NCBI GenBank assembly: GCA_030141605.1
Contig: JAQGDQ010000051.1
Span: 312,001 to 372,000, forward strand
DNA: 60,000 nt
Origin: Tubiluchus corallicola
Taxonomy: Eukaryota > Priapulida > Priapulimorpha > Priapulimorphida > Tubiluchidae
Direction of reading: 5' to 3'
The notes beneath the pieces were generated by a model, which had not been told where the DNA came from, made no database searches, and saw nothing but the letters and a program-made list of their open reading frames with translations. Within the stretch, counting starts at the first letter, position 1. Each line of letters begins with the position of its first letter. Both the position numbers and the translations under genes were made by a program. Below are positions 27,301 through 41,400 of the stretch, one piece after another.

Positions 27301-30300
27301 GAGAAAAAGACAAATCCCTAGTACTTCTAATTATTTCTTTTCAGTGACTACGGAAAAACATTTATTTATTTGAGGTTTATGCATATATAAGAATTATTAT
27401 CCATTAACTTAAATCTGGCATTACCAAATACTGTGAATTTAAAGTATTATCTTAGTCTTTCAAGCATGCTGGTGACCGAGCCTAACGTTATTATTTCATA
27501 ATCGAAAAAATTAAATATTTTACTTTGCTGAATAATAATTAAAACTGCAAAAGTCCCTACATGGTGCCCTCATGAAATCTGAATTGACAAATTTTGAGAT
27601 GATATGAATAGCCAAGTGATCACTGTGTGTGGCTTGCAACCAAAAAGCATCAATTGTCAGTTGTCAGGCACTTAACACTGGGTATCCGACAGGTTATGGA
27701 ATCATTGTTATAGATTTTAGTAAATACACTCTACTTCACCTTTTTAACCCGTTTATTGTAGTAAAAGATTATAAATATGGAACTTTTTTCAGTTGATATG
27801 GTTAAAGCAGAACCAAGGTAAAGCTCCAGTGATGCTGACTGTTAATGGTGTAACTATTGTTAATGACAATAACATTGGAGTAAGGTTATTAGGTCCTACA
27901 TCACACCGCCAAGCTGTGTTAACTATAAAGGTATATTTATATATAGTCAGTGTATAGTACTTTATTTCATAAAGTCTTTGAATTTTATGACAAAATTTTT
28001 TTGCATAATGTTCATACTTTGGTTACAAGAAAAACAGTATTTCATTTACTTAGAGCAGCTTCAGATTATTCAGAGTATGTAAATGTTTATACTCTCAGTA
28101 GTCCAGAAAAGCGTGCTGCCACTAAACAAAAAAATTGTCTTTCTTGTAACAAAATTTTAAACATGATATGTGATTTGCTGTTATTATATTGATAAAAATG
28201 TCAGATCAAGTTTGCCTCATACCAGTAGATTTATTCAAAAACGTGAAAAGTACAATTGTTCAATGGCTGTGCCTGTATAAAGTCTGACTGAACTCTGACA
28301 ACTATAAGTACACATGCAGCTGGTGACACCATATGCTAATAAATATCTTGCGTAAGCCTAATGTTTACATTAAAACTTTTGCACTAAGATATCTGTAAGC
28401 TTGTTAAATAAAATACTGTTTTGATGCCGTGTGCATTAAAACAAGTTAGAAAAAAGTGAACTAAAGCTTATACTTCTTGAAGCTACTGGTGTGAAGTGTT
28501 GTTGGCATACTGCTCCTACGGCTTTCAAGTTTAATTTAAATTTACTTTCTGTACTTTAGTTTGACTGGATTTTACTCGCTTTATATAAATTATGTTTCTT
28601 TGTCAACTGTTCATAGAAAAGTAACTTGATTTTAAAAAGTAATAATTTATTCAATTTGTTAGCATTTTTCTAAACTGTACTGACACATATTCATACAATA
28701 TAATGGCTGTCCTGTTACTATATTGATCTTCTGAAGCATTTTGTGTTCTGTAGCAAATAAATAGGAAGTTTTAATTGCCAAAATGTCATAGAATAGCCAG
28801 TATTTATTATAAATTGTCTGTTTTTTTAAATAATTGTTTAGAATGTTGACGAAGATGATGGTGGGATATATACATGTGAAGTAGCCACTCGTCCTCCTGT
28901 CTCAGTTGATGTGAGATTAACGGTTGTTCGTAAGTATAGTGAGCTACCATAGATTCTAACATAATTAATAAAAAATGCCATTATGAATAAATGAATGGGC
29001 AATTAGTATTTAATAAAGTATTTTGTGGTTTTTCTTTCATCTGAAGGTAGTACATAGCATTTTTGTTGTACTGATGATTTTTTATTAATGATTTTAAAAT
29101 CTTGCCATTTAGTATAATATATAGGACTTTTATTTCGGCCATTGCATTGTCTGCACTCGAAATAATCAAAGCAAAACCACAATAATAATTTAAACAATAA
29201 CAAAGTGTTAGCAATACTGATTAACCCATCAAAATTTTTATTGTTCGTTATAAGATATATAGATCATCATACATTACTTTTCATTATTGTACTAAAAAAC
29301 CTTTTGGTATTGACACATCTACCTGTTTGCCTGCTTTCATACTTTTTTGTTGTAGGACATCAAAATTTTGATGAGTTTTCTCGAGTTGCAATGACTGGTG
29401 CTGAAGATGATAAACTGCTGCCATCTATTGTAGAAGTTAGCAAAGATGCAGATGTCACTGCTGGTGGAAGTTTTGATTTGACATGTATTGCAGCCAATGT
29501 TGCAAATCTGAATGTACTGTAACGTTTGTGTTTACTATTTTAAGAAATTACTTTCTTTGGTGCATTGTCAGGTAAATTTTAAAAGGCAAGTGGCATTGTG
29601 TATCATTTTAACTGATTTATTAGAAAGTTGTGTTCAATTTTAATGTTATTTTGATAGATTGTGTGGCTGCATCGTAGGTTAGGAGAAAAGGCAGCATTGA
29701 TATCGGCTAATGGTGCTTTGTTAGTGAACAGCAACAGGTTCAATGTTGAAGCATCAGGAAATTCTAAGCGTCGAATCATTAAGCTTCATGTTAACAATGC
29801 TGGACCTGAAGATTCTGGAAATTATACCTGTCAAGTGCCAACACGACCACCTATCATGGTTGATTTGCAGATATTTGTCCATGGGCGTATGTATAAGCTT
29901 CATTATTATGATTACTGAAGTTAAGTGGTTTTTGACCCTTGTCTGTACAAATTTACATTAAATGATTTTAAGTTTCAGTTTTTTGCTAATGAAAAAATTT
30001 TGTAACTTACCTGCTTACCTGTACACCTGGTGTTTCCTGATGATTAAACAGTCATTTTTTGCATTGTGAATAACGAATGGCTGATCTCGTAAAATACGAG
30101 TCGTTTGAGCAGATTAAAAATTATAAAATAACTGTAATAAAAATATTTATGCATTAGTAAAATTACATCGGAAGAATAAATATATACTTTCAGAGCGTCC
30201 AACACCTATTACTAATATTGAGCAGCAGCTGCCACCGTTAGTACCATCTTCTCCAGTTGGACAAGGAGTTGTTATTTCTCATGGTGTGAAAAGTAAACTT

Positions 30301-33300
30301 CCAGCTTCTGATAATCAACCGAAGATTATTGAGATAAGTAATGATGCTACCGTCCCTGCTGGTGCCACTGTTGAACTACAGGCTGTTGCAGTTAATGTCG
30401 GCAACTTAAACGTAAGTTAAACAAAAATATTAGTTTTGTGTAACTGTATGCATAGTGTGAGATTTTTTTTATTTTTCAAGAATTTGTATGCCTCATTTTT
30501 GAATGGTTAAGAACTGAATTTGAGTTTTTGGTCATTGGGCTTTACAATAAGGCTGCTACAAACCAAAATTATGGCGATTATTTGTCACACTGGTTCATAG
30601 ATGGTTGTGCAACAATGGAACTAAATAAATCCATAACATGTGAGTTACGTTTGTTGTTACTGATGAATTTTAAATTTACATTCAATTTTATATTGAATTT
30701 GTAATACAAATACAAATATGTAAAGCTATAATAAAAATAAAAATTATTTAGGTTGTATGGTCACACATTTCTCCAAGTTCTGCACCGATCAACATTGCAG
30801 TTAATGAACAAAAATCAATAAATAATCGAAGACTGTCAACTGCATTGAAACAACATGGTAGTCAAGCGACCTCAACAATTTTTATTGAGAATGTTGGCCC
30901 CGAGGATGAAGGCATTTACAGATTTGAAATTGCAACAACACCACCAGTATACGAGGACATTCAATTATTTGTTTCTGGAGGTACGAACATATTTTATTTC
31001 TCGCATTTCTTTTGCCTTTCTGAGATATAATTGCTGCATATTCAAGAATTGTTAAGCATCTCAGTTCATTTGTATTTTATTACAGAGCGACCAAATGTTT
31101 TGCCTACTACAATTCCTCCATCTCAAAGTTTTATACGAAGTCAGACACCTCCATCAGGACAAGATGTTTTACTTGGACAAAGAGCAACCACTGCAAGAAA
31201 CAATGAACCTCAACCCAGAATAATAGAAATTAGTAGAGGTGCAAGAGTACCAGCAGGTTCTACATTAGAACTAAAAGCTGTAGCTTTGGATGTGGAGAAT
31301 TTAAACGTAAGCTTTAAATTTACATTTTACATTTTTCTTGAGCTTAAAATAACTTTTATCTCATAATATTGGCATTTTTTACAGTGCAACATTGTGCTAT
31401 TGAAAATCACTCAGTAATAGACTTAAGAAGGTATATTATATTCATTACTTTTAAAAATTTAAGTTACATTACTTAATTATGAACTTAATATTCATTTAGG
31501 TTGTATGGTCTCTTATTCCTCATAGTTCTGCACCAATCATCATTGCAGTTAACGATCGTAAATTAGTAAATAATGACAGACTATCTTCTTCACCAACACG
31601 AGATGGTAGTCATGTGACCTCAACAATTTCTATTGAGAATGTTGGTCCCGAGGATGAAGGTATTTACAGATTTGAAATCGCAGCAACACCACCAGTATTT
31701 GAGGACATCCAATTATTTGTTGTTGGAGGTACAAACATATCTTATTTCTGTATTTTATTATTTTATATTAGTAAAATCTTAGTAGCTGCATGTTTATTAA
31801 TTCTGTGTAGATTTAGTAAACTATTTTATTGCAGACCGACCAAATGTTTTGCCTACTACAATTCCTCCATCTCAAAGTTTTGTACGAAGTCAGACACCTA
31901 TATCAGGACAAGGTGTTTTACTTGATCAAAGAGCAACCACTGCAAGAAACAATGAACCTCAACCCAGAATAGTACAAATTAGTAGAGATGCAAGTGTACC
32001 AGAAGGTTCTACATTGGAACTAAAAGCTGTAGCTTTGGATGTAGAAAATTTAAATGTATGTGGTAATTATATCAATATGGAAAACAAGACTGCTTTTGTT
32101 ACTGAGTGGCATTGCTGCTGTTATTTGAATGTGGTGCTTGTAATGACTGCTTGATGAACGTCTATCTTTGATTTTGGATGCTTTGTTAAATTTAGGCTAG
32201 TTCTGTTTATTCTCCATCTACTCAATGTTTTTGTCCAATATTTCTAATAGGCCTATAATTCAGATAGAAGCATACGTGTACGTTTCTTAAACAAAATAGA
32301 AATCAACAATTCTTAAACAATGATTTTTCTGGTTGTAAATTTGCATCATCCGAATGAAAATTTGCATCATTAAAACACATGATTTAAAAAAAATTGTCAA
32401 TTTAAATAGCGATTTAACTGATGAATTTAAATCTAATGAATGATTTGTAAATATTGACAAGCTTTCACCTTGTTTAAATGTTGTTAAAACCTTGATAAGG
32501 TGTTGACTCACATAAAAGTGTTTTGCACGTGTGAGATTGAGTTGGTTTGCGATTGATAAAATAAGAGGTAAAATTATTCTAGGTGAAGGTAATTTAATAG
32601 GTAGGATCAGCATCCGAGTGCATTAATAGTACTATTTTCAGCCAATATAAAAATAAATTGAATCGTGTACTTTTTGGTTGCAATTTATGTGAGATATTTT
32701 ACTTTTTCAAAATATGTCATTTATGCTGAAAACATAACCAGAGTGGTAATGTTGCCTTCCTTGATTAATGTATTTTGCAACAGTAAAATATTAAAATTGA
32801 ATAATGTTTTCAGTATTTTCTAATTTTCTTAAAATGTTTACTATGTGCTATATTTTTGTGCAGGTTGTATGGTCTCGTATTGCTGCAGGTTCTGCACCGA
32901 TTAGGTTTGCTATTAATAAGCAAAAGTTAATTGATAATGATAAACTCACAATTTCATTAATACGAAGTCGTGGCCAAGTAACTTCAACCATCTTTATTAA
33001 GAACGTCGGCCCTGTGGATGAAGGCATTTACAGATTTGAAATTGCAACAGCACCACCCATATATAAGGACATGCAGATATTTGTTTATGGAGGTAAATCT
33101 TTATTTCTGGTATTCGTGTGTTGCGTCATAAAATTTAATAGCTGCATATTGATGAGATATTAAACGTATTTCACATTTGTATTTTATTACAGAGGGAACA
33201 AGTGTTTTGCCCACTACATTTTCAACTACATAACTACTATGTGAAATTGGAAATAAATCAAGCTCAAATCAACAGAAACATTGTTGTGCAACTTACGGCA

Positions 33301-36300
33301 GTTTTTACATTTTATTACAGAGCGACCAGCCATTTTGCCAACTACAATTTCTCCATCTCAAAGTTTTATACGAAGTCAGACACCTCTATCAGGACAAGAT
33401 GTTTTACTTGGACAAAGAGCAACCACTGCAAGAAATAATGAACCTCAACCCAGAATAGTAGAAATTAGTAGAGATGCAAGCGTACCAGAAGGTTCTACAT
33501 TGGAACTAAAAGCTGTAGCTTTGGATGCAGAAAATTTAAATGTAAGTGGTAATTATATCAATATGGAAAACAAGACTGCTTTTGTTACTGAGTGGCATTG
33601 CTGCTGTTATTTGAATGTGGTGCTTGTAATGACTGCTTGATGAACGTCTATCTTTGATTTTGGATGCTTTGTTAAATTTAGGCTAGTTCTGTTTATTCTC
33701 CATCTACTCAATGTTTTTGTCCGATATTTCTAATAGGCCTATAATTCAGATAGAAGCATACGTGTATGTTTCTTAAACAAAATAGAAATCAACAATTCTT
33801 AAACAATGATTTTTCTGGTTGTAAATTTGCATCATCCGAATGAAAATTTGCATCATTAAAACACATGATTTAAAAAAATTGTCAATTTAAATAGCGATTT
33901 AACTGATGAATTTAAATCTAATGAATGATTTGTAAATATTGACAAGCTTTAACCTTGTTTAAATGTTGTTAAAACCTAAAAGTGTTTTGCATGTGTGAGA
34001 TTGAGTTGGTTTACGATTGATAAAATAAGAGGTAAAAATTATTCTAGGTGAAGGTAATTTAATAGGTAGGATCGATCAGCATCCGAATGCATTAATAGTA
34101 TTATTTTCAGCCAATATAAAAATAAATTGAATCGTGTACTTTTTGGTTGCAATTTATGTGAGATATTTTACTTTTTCAAAATATGTCATTTATGCTGAAA
34201 ACATAACCAGAGTGGTAATGTTGCCTTCCTTGGTTAATGTATTTTGCAACAGTAAAATATTAAAATTGAATAATGTTTTCAGTATTTTCTATTTTTCTTA
34301 AAATGTTTACTATGTGCTATATTTTTGTGCAGGTTGTATGGTCTCGTATTGCTGCAGGTTCTGCACCGATTAGGTTTGCTATTAATAAGCAAAAGTTAAT
34401 TGATAATGATAAACTCACAATTTCATTAATACGAAGTCGTGGCCAAGTAACTTCAACCATCTTTATTAAGAACGTCGGCCCTGTGGATGAAGGCATTTAC
34501 AGATTTGAAATTGCAACAACACCACCCATATATAAGGACATGCAGATATTTGTTTATGGAGGTAAATCTTTATTTCTGGTATTGGTGTGTTGCGTCATAA
34601 AATTTAATAGCTGCATATTGATGAGATATTAAACGTATTTCACTTTTGTATTTTATTACAGAGCGAACAAGTGTTTTGTCCACTACATTTTCAACTACAT
34701 AACTACTATGTGAAATTGGAAATAAATCAAGCTCAAATCAACAGAAACATTGTTATGCAACTTATGGCAGTTTTTACATTTTATTACAGAGCGACCAGCC
34801 ATTTTGCCAACTACAATTTCTCCATCTCAAAGTTTTATACGAAGTCAGACACCTCCATCAGGACAAGATGTTTTACTTGGACAAAGAGCAACCACTGCAA
34901 GAAATAATGAACCTCAACCCAGAATAGTAGAAATTAGTAGAGATGCAAGGGTACCAGCTGGTTCTACACTGGAACTAAAAGCTGTAGCTTTGGATGCAGA
35001 AAATTTAAATGTAAATAGCAACTAAGGGACTGTTACAAAAATTACAAACAAATTTTATAATATAATCCATTTTGTAGTCACCAAAAACACTGTCCACAGA
35101 GGTTAATACCACTGAATGCTTTATTAACATAATCAGTATGTCCAACATAACATGAATGTCCAACAGCTCCCATAAGTGGATTAACCTGACTGTTCAGAGC
35201 ACAGGTGTGTAATAACAGACAGGTGACTAGCAGGTAACAAACAGAAAAACTGGCCAAAACCAAAAGCTTTACATTCTCGTCACAGATGGCGCCTCGTGCA
35301 CGATAAGTAAGATTAACAAAAAAAGCTAAGTCTGCTACACATTCGGTTCCATAAGAACAGCTGTTGTTGGCAACAAGACGGCACCTCTAATGATTGGCTT
35401 TACGAGTCGATCTACTCTGCCCTTTGCCATTTCCTTGATCAAGTAAGTCTGGAGTAAAGTTTTGTTTGCTGAGGTAACACTGGACAATTGGTTAACAGAT
35501 TGGTTGCTAATGTCACTCTTAGATCTTACAGATCTTGTACTTGAGTAACTATCGAAAACAATGCCCCTAATGTCATGTGACACTTATTTCATTTCTAAGT
35601 GCGCTCGTTATCAGCACGTACTGTGGCGAACCACAGATCCCAAAATGTGCAAGTAGTTTTTTATGCTTTTTGCTTATTGCAGTAGTTACTTTCTGTTCAT
35701 ATATTCAGGATAGTAATCAGGATCAGCAAATGTGAAAAACGTAGCTGAATATTCTTGCATCCTGTAGAGTTAAAAAATCAACTGGTCTTTTGATGCCAGG
35801 TGAACTTATCTACTCATTGTCTCTATGAAGGGTAGACTATTAAGAACAGTCTCGATTCCCCGTAAGGATAAGGTGCAGGAGGATGAAGATGAGAAGTGTA
35901 TGAAACTGTATCATTGCAAGTTTCTTTTTTCCCTGCTGCTTTCCTGAAGCATGTTTCACCAAACTGACAACTTGTTCATATACTTTTCCGTGCCATAGCC
36001 ACAATCCTCAGTTATATCAGTTATCCTCAGAACATAACGTCTGATCAAAGTGCATGAACATTTTTTCTGCATCTTACTTGGCTGAACTATCTGCTACTCC
36101 CAGGTGCTTGAACAAGTTTGGGTTTATGAGAGATTTATAAACCAAAAATGTACATACATCTTCTTTGTTACTCTGGTGCCCTAATATATGTTATCTGTTT
36201 GGCATTTCTTTCAAGCTAGGAATATTGTGAGTAGGAAGCTCAGTACTGATCACTATACTACAACATATTTTATTTCTCTCAGCTAAACTACCACTATTAC

Positions 36301-38384
36301 TGCACCCATGGAGAAGCCTGCGAGTAGAACTGTAAAAAGAATTGCGTTACATTTGTAAAAGAAAGATATTGAGAGCATAATCATTGCCTTCTAAGAACTA
36401 GGGTTCATTTTCTAGAAGAAGCTGTTTTACAAATGAGGATAACATGTTTCCAGTGATGGTTGACACAGCATCTGCTATAATCTCTCTAGGGCTCCATGAT
36501 CTTTTAGAGCCCCTAGTCTAATCAAATTATGGGGCCTCCCTGAAATTGAGCTACCCTTAGCTTGCCCGTGCCCATTTTGAATATTTTTTACTCGTGATAT
36601 ATTTTTGCAACTTTCAAACTGGAGCTACTTATCTCAAATAAAAGGCCTCGAGCAGGGATCCATTATTTCAAATAAGGGCCCACTTTTTTAAAATTAGGTT
36701 TTCAGGCTCACTGGCCTCCTTTTTTAAAGTTGAAATTTTATTTTAAGTTAAACGAATTATTCAGCAATGCAAGACATTAAAATATTGTACTCATTTTTCA
36801 AACAGAAAAATGTTTATATTTGAAGATCTTATATTTATATCAGCAGGACCACCCAAACTAGAAGGCCCCTAGGCTGCGGCCTATACTGGACAATACAGCC
36901 CTGAATTTCTCTCAGGTGTCAAAAACCATACAACAGCTATTTTGGATATAATCTGCTTTGTCTGTTCTGCTCCAAATATGCTCATGTGTTTTTCTGCCCC
37001 TAGTTTCATCTGCAACTGTCTTGTAAATGATTGTTTTATAAACAGTCTTTTGCTTTGTATATCAAAAATCACTCTTATAGTGCTCTTTGCCCCACTCTCC
37101 CCATTCAGCCATAGCAGTAGACAGTGCAGTAACCTTGTGAGGGTATATGTTTTTCTTTGTTTTTCTGTATCCGTGCTACAAACAAGCAAAACACCCACTG
37201 TGTTGTCTAAATCATGCTGTTTAGTGCGAAATTTGTCACTAGTCAGAACTGGCAATCACTGTCCCTATTAATTTGTTGTCCTGTAGCAATACCTTGCTGG
37301 GAATTCACTATGTGTTTCTATGACATTTTAGAATTCTCTCTGGTGACTCGTAACACATTGTAATATTTGTACAAATAAATCCATGATTTCAAATGGTGTC
37401 AAGGGTATTTCTTTGCCATAACATGTAGCAAGTGATTTTCTAAACCATAATAGTTTCTGCATCTTTCAGCTATGAAAGAAAACAATTGTCAATAAATTAA
37501 AATGCTTTTAGCAGATGCCTTTACAGATAGAACATTTTTTTAAATATGTCGTCACTTTTTAACACATTACATTGTGTTTAGTCTCTAAAGGCTGGAAAAT
37601 GCACAGGCTATCAGAATATTCGTCATTCGGTCACAGACGTGAACATATGTTGTCAGTTTGTTGTAAATGCTTTATGTTTATTGATTGTAAATATGACTTT
37701 TATTTAGGTTGTATGGTCTCTTATTCCTCCTAGTTCTTCACCAATCAACATTGCAGTTAACGATCGTAAATTAGTAAATAATGACAGACTATCTTCCTCA
37801 CTAACACGAGATGGTAGTCATGTGACCTCAACTGTTTCTATTGAGAATGTTGGTCCCGATGATGAAGGCATTTACAGATTTGAAATTGCAACAACACCAC
37901 CAGTATTTGAGGACATCCATTTATTTGCTGTTGGAGGTACAAACGTATCTTATTTCTATATTTCCTTATTTTATACTAGTAAGATCTTAGTAGTTGCATG
38001 TTTATTAATTCTGTGTAGGTTTAGTAAAGTATTTTATTGCAGAGCAACCAAATGTTTTGCCTACTACAATTCCTCCATCTCAAAGTTTTATACGAAGTCA
38101 GACACCTCCATCAGGACAAGGTGTTTTACTTGAACAAAGAGCAACCACTACAAGAAATAATGAACCTCAACCCAGAATAATAGAAATTAGTAGAGATGCA
38201 AGGGTACCAGCAGGTTCTACATTGGAACTAAAAGCTGTAGCTTTGAATGCAGAAAATTTAAATGTAAGTAGCATCTGATCAAGTCTAATCATAAAATATG
38301 GTTCATTCCTGTATTTTTTTACTTTTTTTGGTTTATTAAGGTTCTGCTTCAGAGCAAAATCTTCTTGATTTACCTCCGGTTTTT

Positions 38385-38440
<56 letters not shown>

Positions 38441-41400
38441 TATCATCATCACCATCATTATTTATTTGACTTTTTTGTTTCTTTAATAACTCACCAATGC
38501 ATAGGGCTGGAGTCATGAGGCTCACAGGTCGCTCACCCCAGGTAGGGACTTTATGTTCATGTGTAACCCATCACTGCCAGCTCAAAAGTCATGGAGTGGA
38601 CTTCACATTTTTTTTGTGAGGCTGGAGCTTCTTTTAGAGCTTTTGATGCTGGGCCACAATTTTTGGTGTGTGTTAGGTGGGGTCGATATCTAGCGTATAG
38701 CTGAGTTTGCATATAGTTGCGCCACTTGTATGTGGGAAAATTTCTTGGTATGGGGCAATAAGCGAAATCAGTGGGGTGTCGTGGATACCAAAGTCCTTGA
38801 TGAGACAGTTTGAACAGTATGATTTATGCCAAAATTGGTTGATCCCTGACTGAACTATAGGAGGTAAAAACTTGTGGTCTGAGATACAAATACTTCTAGT
38901 GTTGAGCAACAGTAGATCGTAGTATATCAAGTGAAATAGTTTAGGTGGTATGGGCCATGTCCACATTGGTTGACCCCTGACCTCGAGGTCACAGGCTGAA
39001 AGTGACAGATTTTTAGATTCTAGTTTGACAAGTTCCAATTTTGGTGTCATGGAGCACATGAAGTGAAAGGTCTTGATGAAACAAATTGGTGTGTGTTAGC
39101 CAGCATTTGGTTAACCCTTGACTGTTCACGTGTCAAGAGGTGACAACTTCCGATTTCATTTGAACTATTACTGTCAAGCACAACTGTACTTACTTATTAT
39201 TATTTGTTGGTAAGTATTTTGAAAAACATTTTTTATTTGTAAACACGAAACAAAAGCTGCCACTTAAAGCACCTCTTGTCACAGAAGCAGAATCTTACCA
39301 CAATTTTTGACTAGATCAAAAACATTTTTCATTTTAATTTTTTATGTGATATATCATTTATTCTATTGTGTAATGTGAAAATTATAAAGTTAGTAGTTGG
39401 CTAGTGTTTCTTACAGCATCAGAAACTGAAGAATTTACTGTCTTTGTCTACCCTACAGTGCCTAAATACATGTGCAAAAAATTAAATTCGCTTCAAAGCT
39501 CTTTAACTAATCGCAAAAAGCTGTTCCATTTTCTCGTTTTGGTTCCCATCTTGGGTCTTTGGAGAATCCCAGCTTTTTAAAATCAGAGGTGCACATCTAT
39601 CCCACTATACTAAATACTTGTGAAAAAGATTTTCAATTTAACTCAAAAGCCCTGCAAGAAGTTGAGAATTAATCGAAAAACTGACTGATATCCAGTGTTG
39701 TAGACTTCTTCACCAGAGATCACAAGTCACTACACTGCCATCGTTTCCCAAACTGGGCCTACCTGCTCCGTGGGTTTGATGGCCCTAGCTTGCACATTTT
39801 TGGAGTTATTAGGCGAAACATTGAAGAACAAAGAAAGAAAAAACTAGTAAACGTTTTTGACTGTGTCAAAAACTGCGGTAACATTCTACTTCTGTGACAG
39901 GACATACTTTAAACAACATGTTCTGTTTTGAATTTTCAAATAAAAATTCTTTTTCTAACTAGCTAGTGACATGTTTGTAAGTGCTGTTGTGCTTGGTATT
40001 AAAAGTTTCAGTGAAATCGGAACTTGTCACTTTTTCACCAGTGCCCCATAGATCAAGGTTCTGAAAGTCGTAACATTTCCTCCTTTGAATTCACCATGCT
40101 TAATTGTTTAGGAATTGCATTTCGTTTTAGTGAAATCGGAACTGCGAATTTTTTTAATGGTTACCAGTTCACCTTTGTCATCGAAGTTCTATGTTACTTT
40201 TCTTCGTAACAAGCACATAACGTGACCACACAGCTAATTTCTTCCCCAGTATCAGCGAGTTTCAGAAACTAGCAAATTAATTAATTTTACTGTCAATAGT
40301 ATTTTAAAAGTAGCACATTCAAACCAATTTTAAGGAAAACACAAATTAATATACTTTTGTAGAGACTAGCAAAAACCTGACAAAAGCATATATCAAAATA
40401 GTGTGAATTGAAAAAAAGATATCAAAAAGATGTGTGAGGCAGAAAGTTTTGACTGGGATTCAAACCCACAACTTTTACATGCAAATAGGAGCGCTTTTAC
40501 TCACTAAGCTATCTCGCATTTCAGTAACTACACTCACTTATTAACTGCCGTAGTGGTACACAATGCGGCGGTACACTTTATGGTCATGCGCATTGCAGTT
40601 GAATAAAATGCAGGTTTTCAAATTTGCAGCAGTTTTATTAGCGACCATTTGGGTTGATTTTACTTTCCTTTCAAACTACATGAATTTCCTTGTCACAAAA
40701 TGCAATCGATAATTACTGGTGTTGTCACTTCAGACATGTGTTTCACTCATTTATTGTGGGTGGTTATTTAAATTTGCGCATTGCTATTTTGACAATGGCA
40801 TTTAATATGTCAAACATTACATGAAGTGTGAGTATGAGAGAGCTTTCCTGAGCTTTGCAATATTTAACATAAAAAACGTAATGCCCTTTATAGTCTCAAT
40901 GATTATATATTTTTATTTCAGAAGCTTTGATATCAGCGGGCCTCGTCAGCTGAAAAAATGCTAAAACAATATGTACAAGTGTAAAACAAGAACATTAAAA
41001 CCAAAAAGTGGTAGCTAAACATCATTGATTTGAAATATAATAAGTTAAAGAATAAAAATGACTGAACGACTGCATAAGTAGAAAAACCCAGAACTATACA
41101 ATTGCTCTTGCCAGAACAGTTTTGGCAAGCAAGGATGAAAGCTTCCGAAATAAAGATATATAATCATTTAGACTATAAAGAGCATTACGTTTTTTATATT
41201 ACTTGACGTGTTTTAAAAAGTGTATTACTTTTGTGTAGGTTGTATGGTCTCGTATTTCAGCAAATTCTGCACCTATCAATATCGCAATTAATGAACAAAA
41301 ATTAATTGACAAAGATAGACTTTCATCTGCATTAAGGCGAAATGGTGGTCAATTGACCTCAACAATTTATATTGAAAACGTCGAGCCCGAGGATGAAGGC

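Larger units (their letters stand above)
32056..34332 (+). repeat. Tandem duplication covering Ig7-C and Ig8 with their introns
   Basis: Intron 32056-32863 and intron 33542-34332 are almost identical, as are the following C-half exons, introns and relic exons up to the next N-half exon. Offset falls from 1486 to 1469 bases because of small deletions, for example about 20 bases missing after 33970. Unit about 1.47-1.49 kb. Confidence 0.9.

Noticed and set aside
33202-33438. Alternative frame through the Ig8 N-half exon (and the same at 34671-34907)
   Set aside because: Shadow frame of the genuine exon; the reading frame is fixed by splice phase and homology to other repeats.
36881-37271. Overlapping frames on both strands of about 110-124 codons
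   Set aside because: No recognised domain, no splice context, inside the repeat-rich intron after Ig9.
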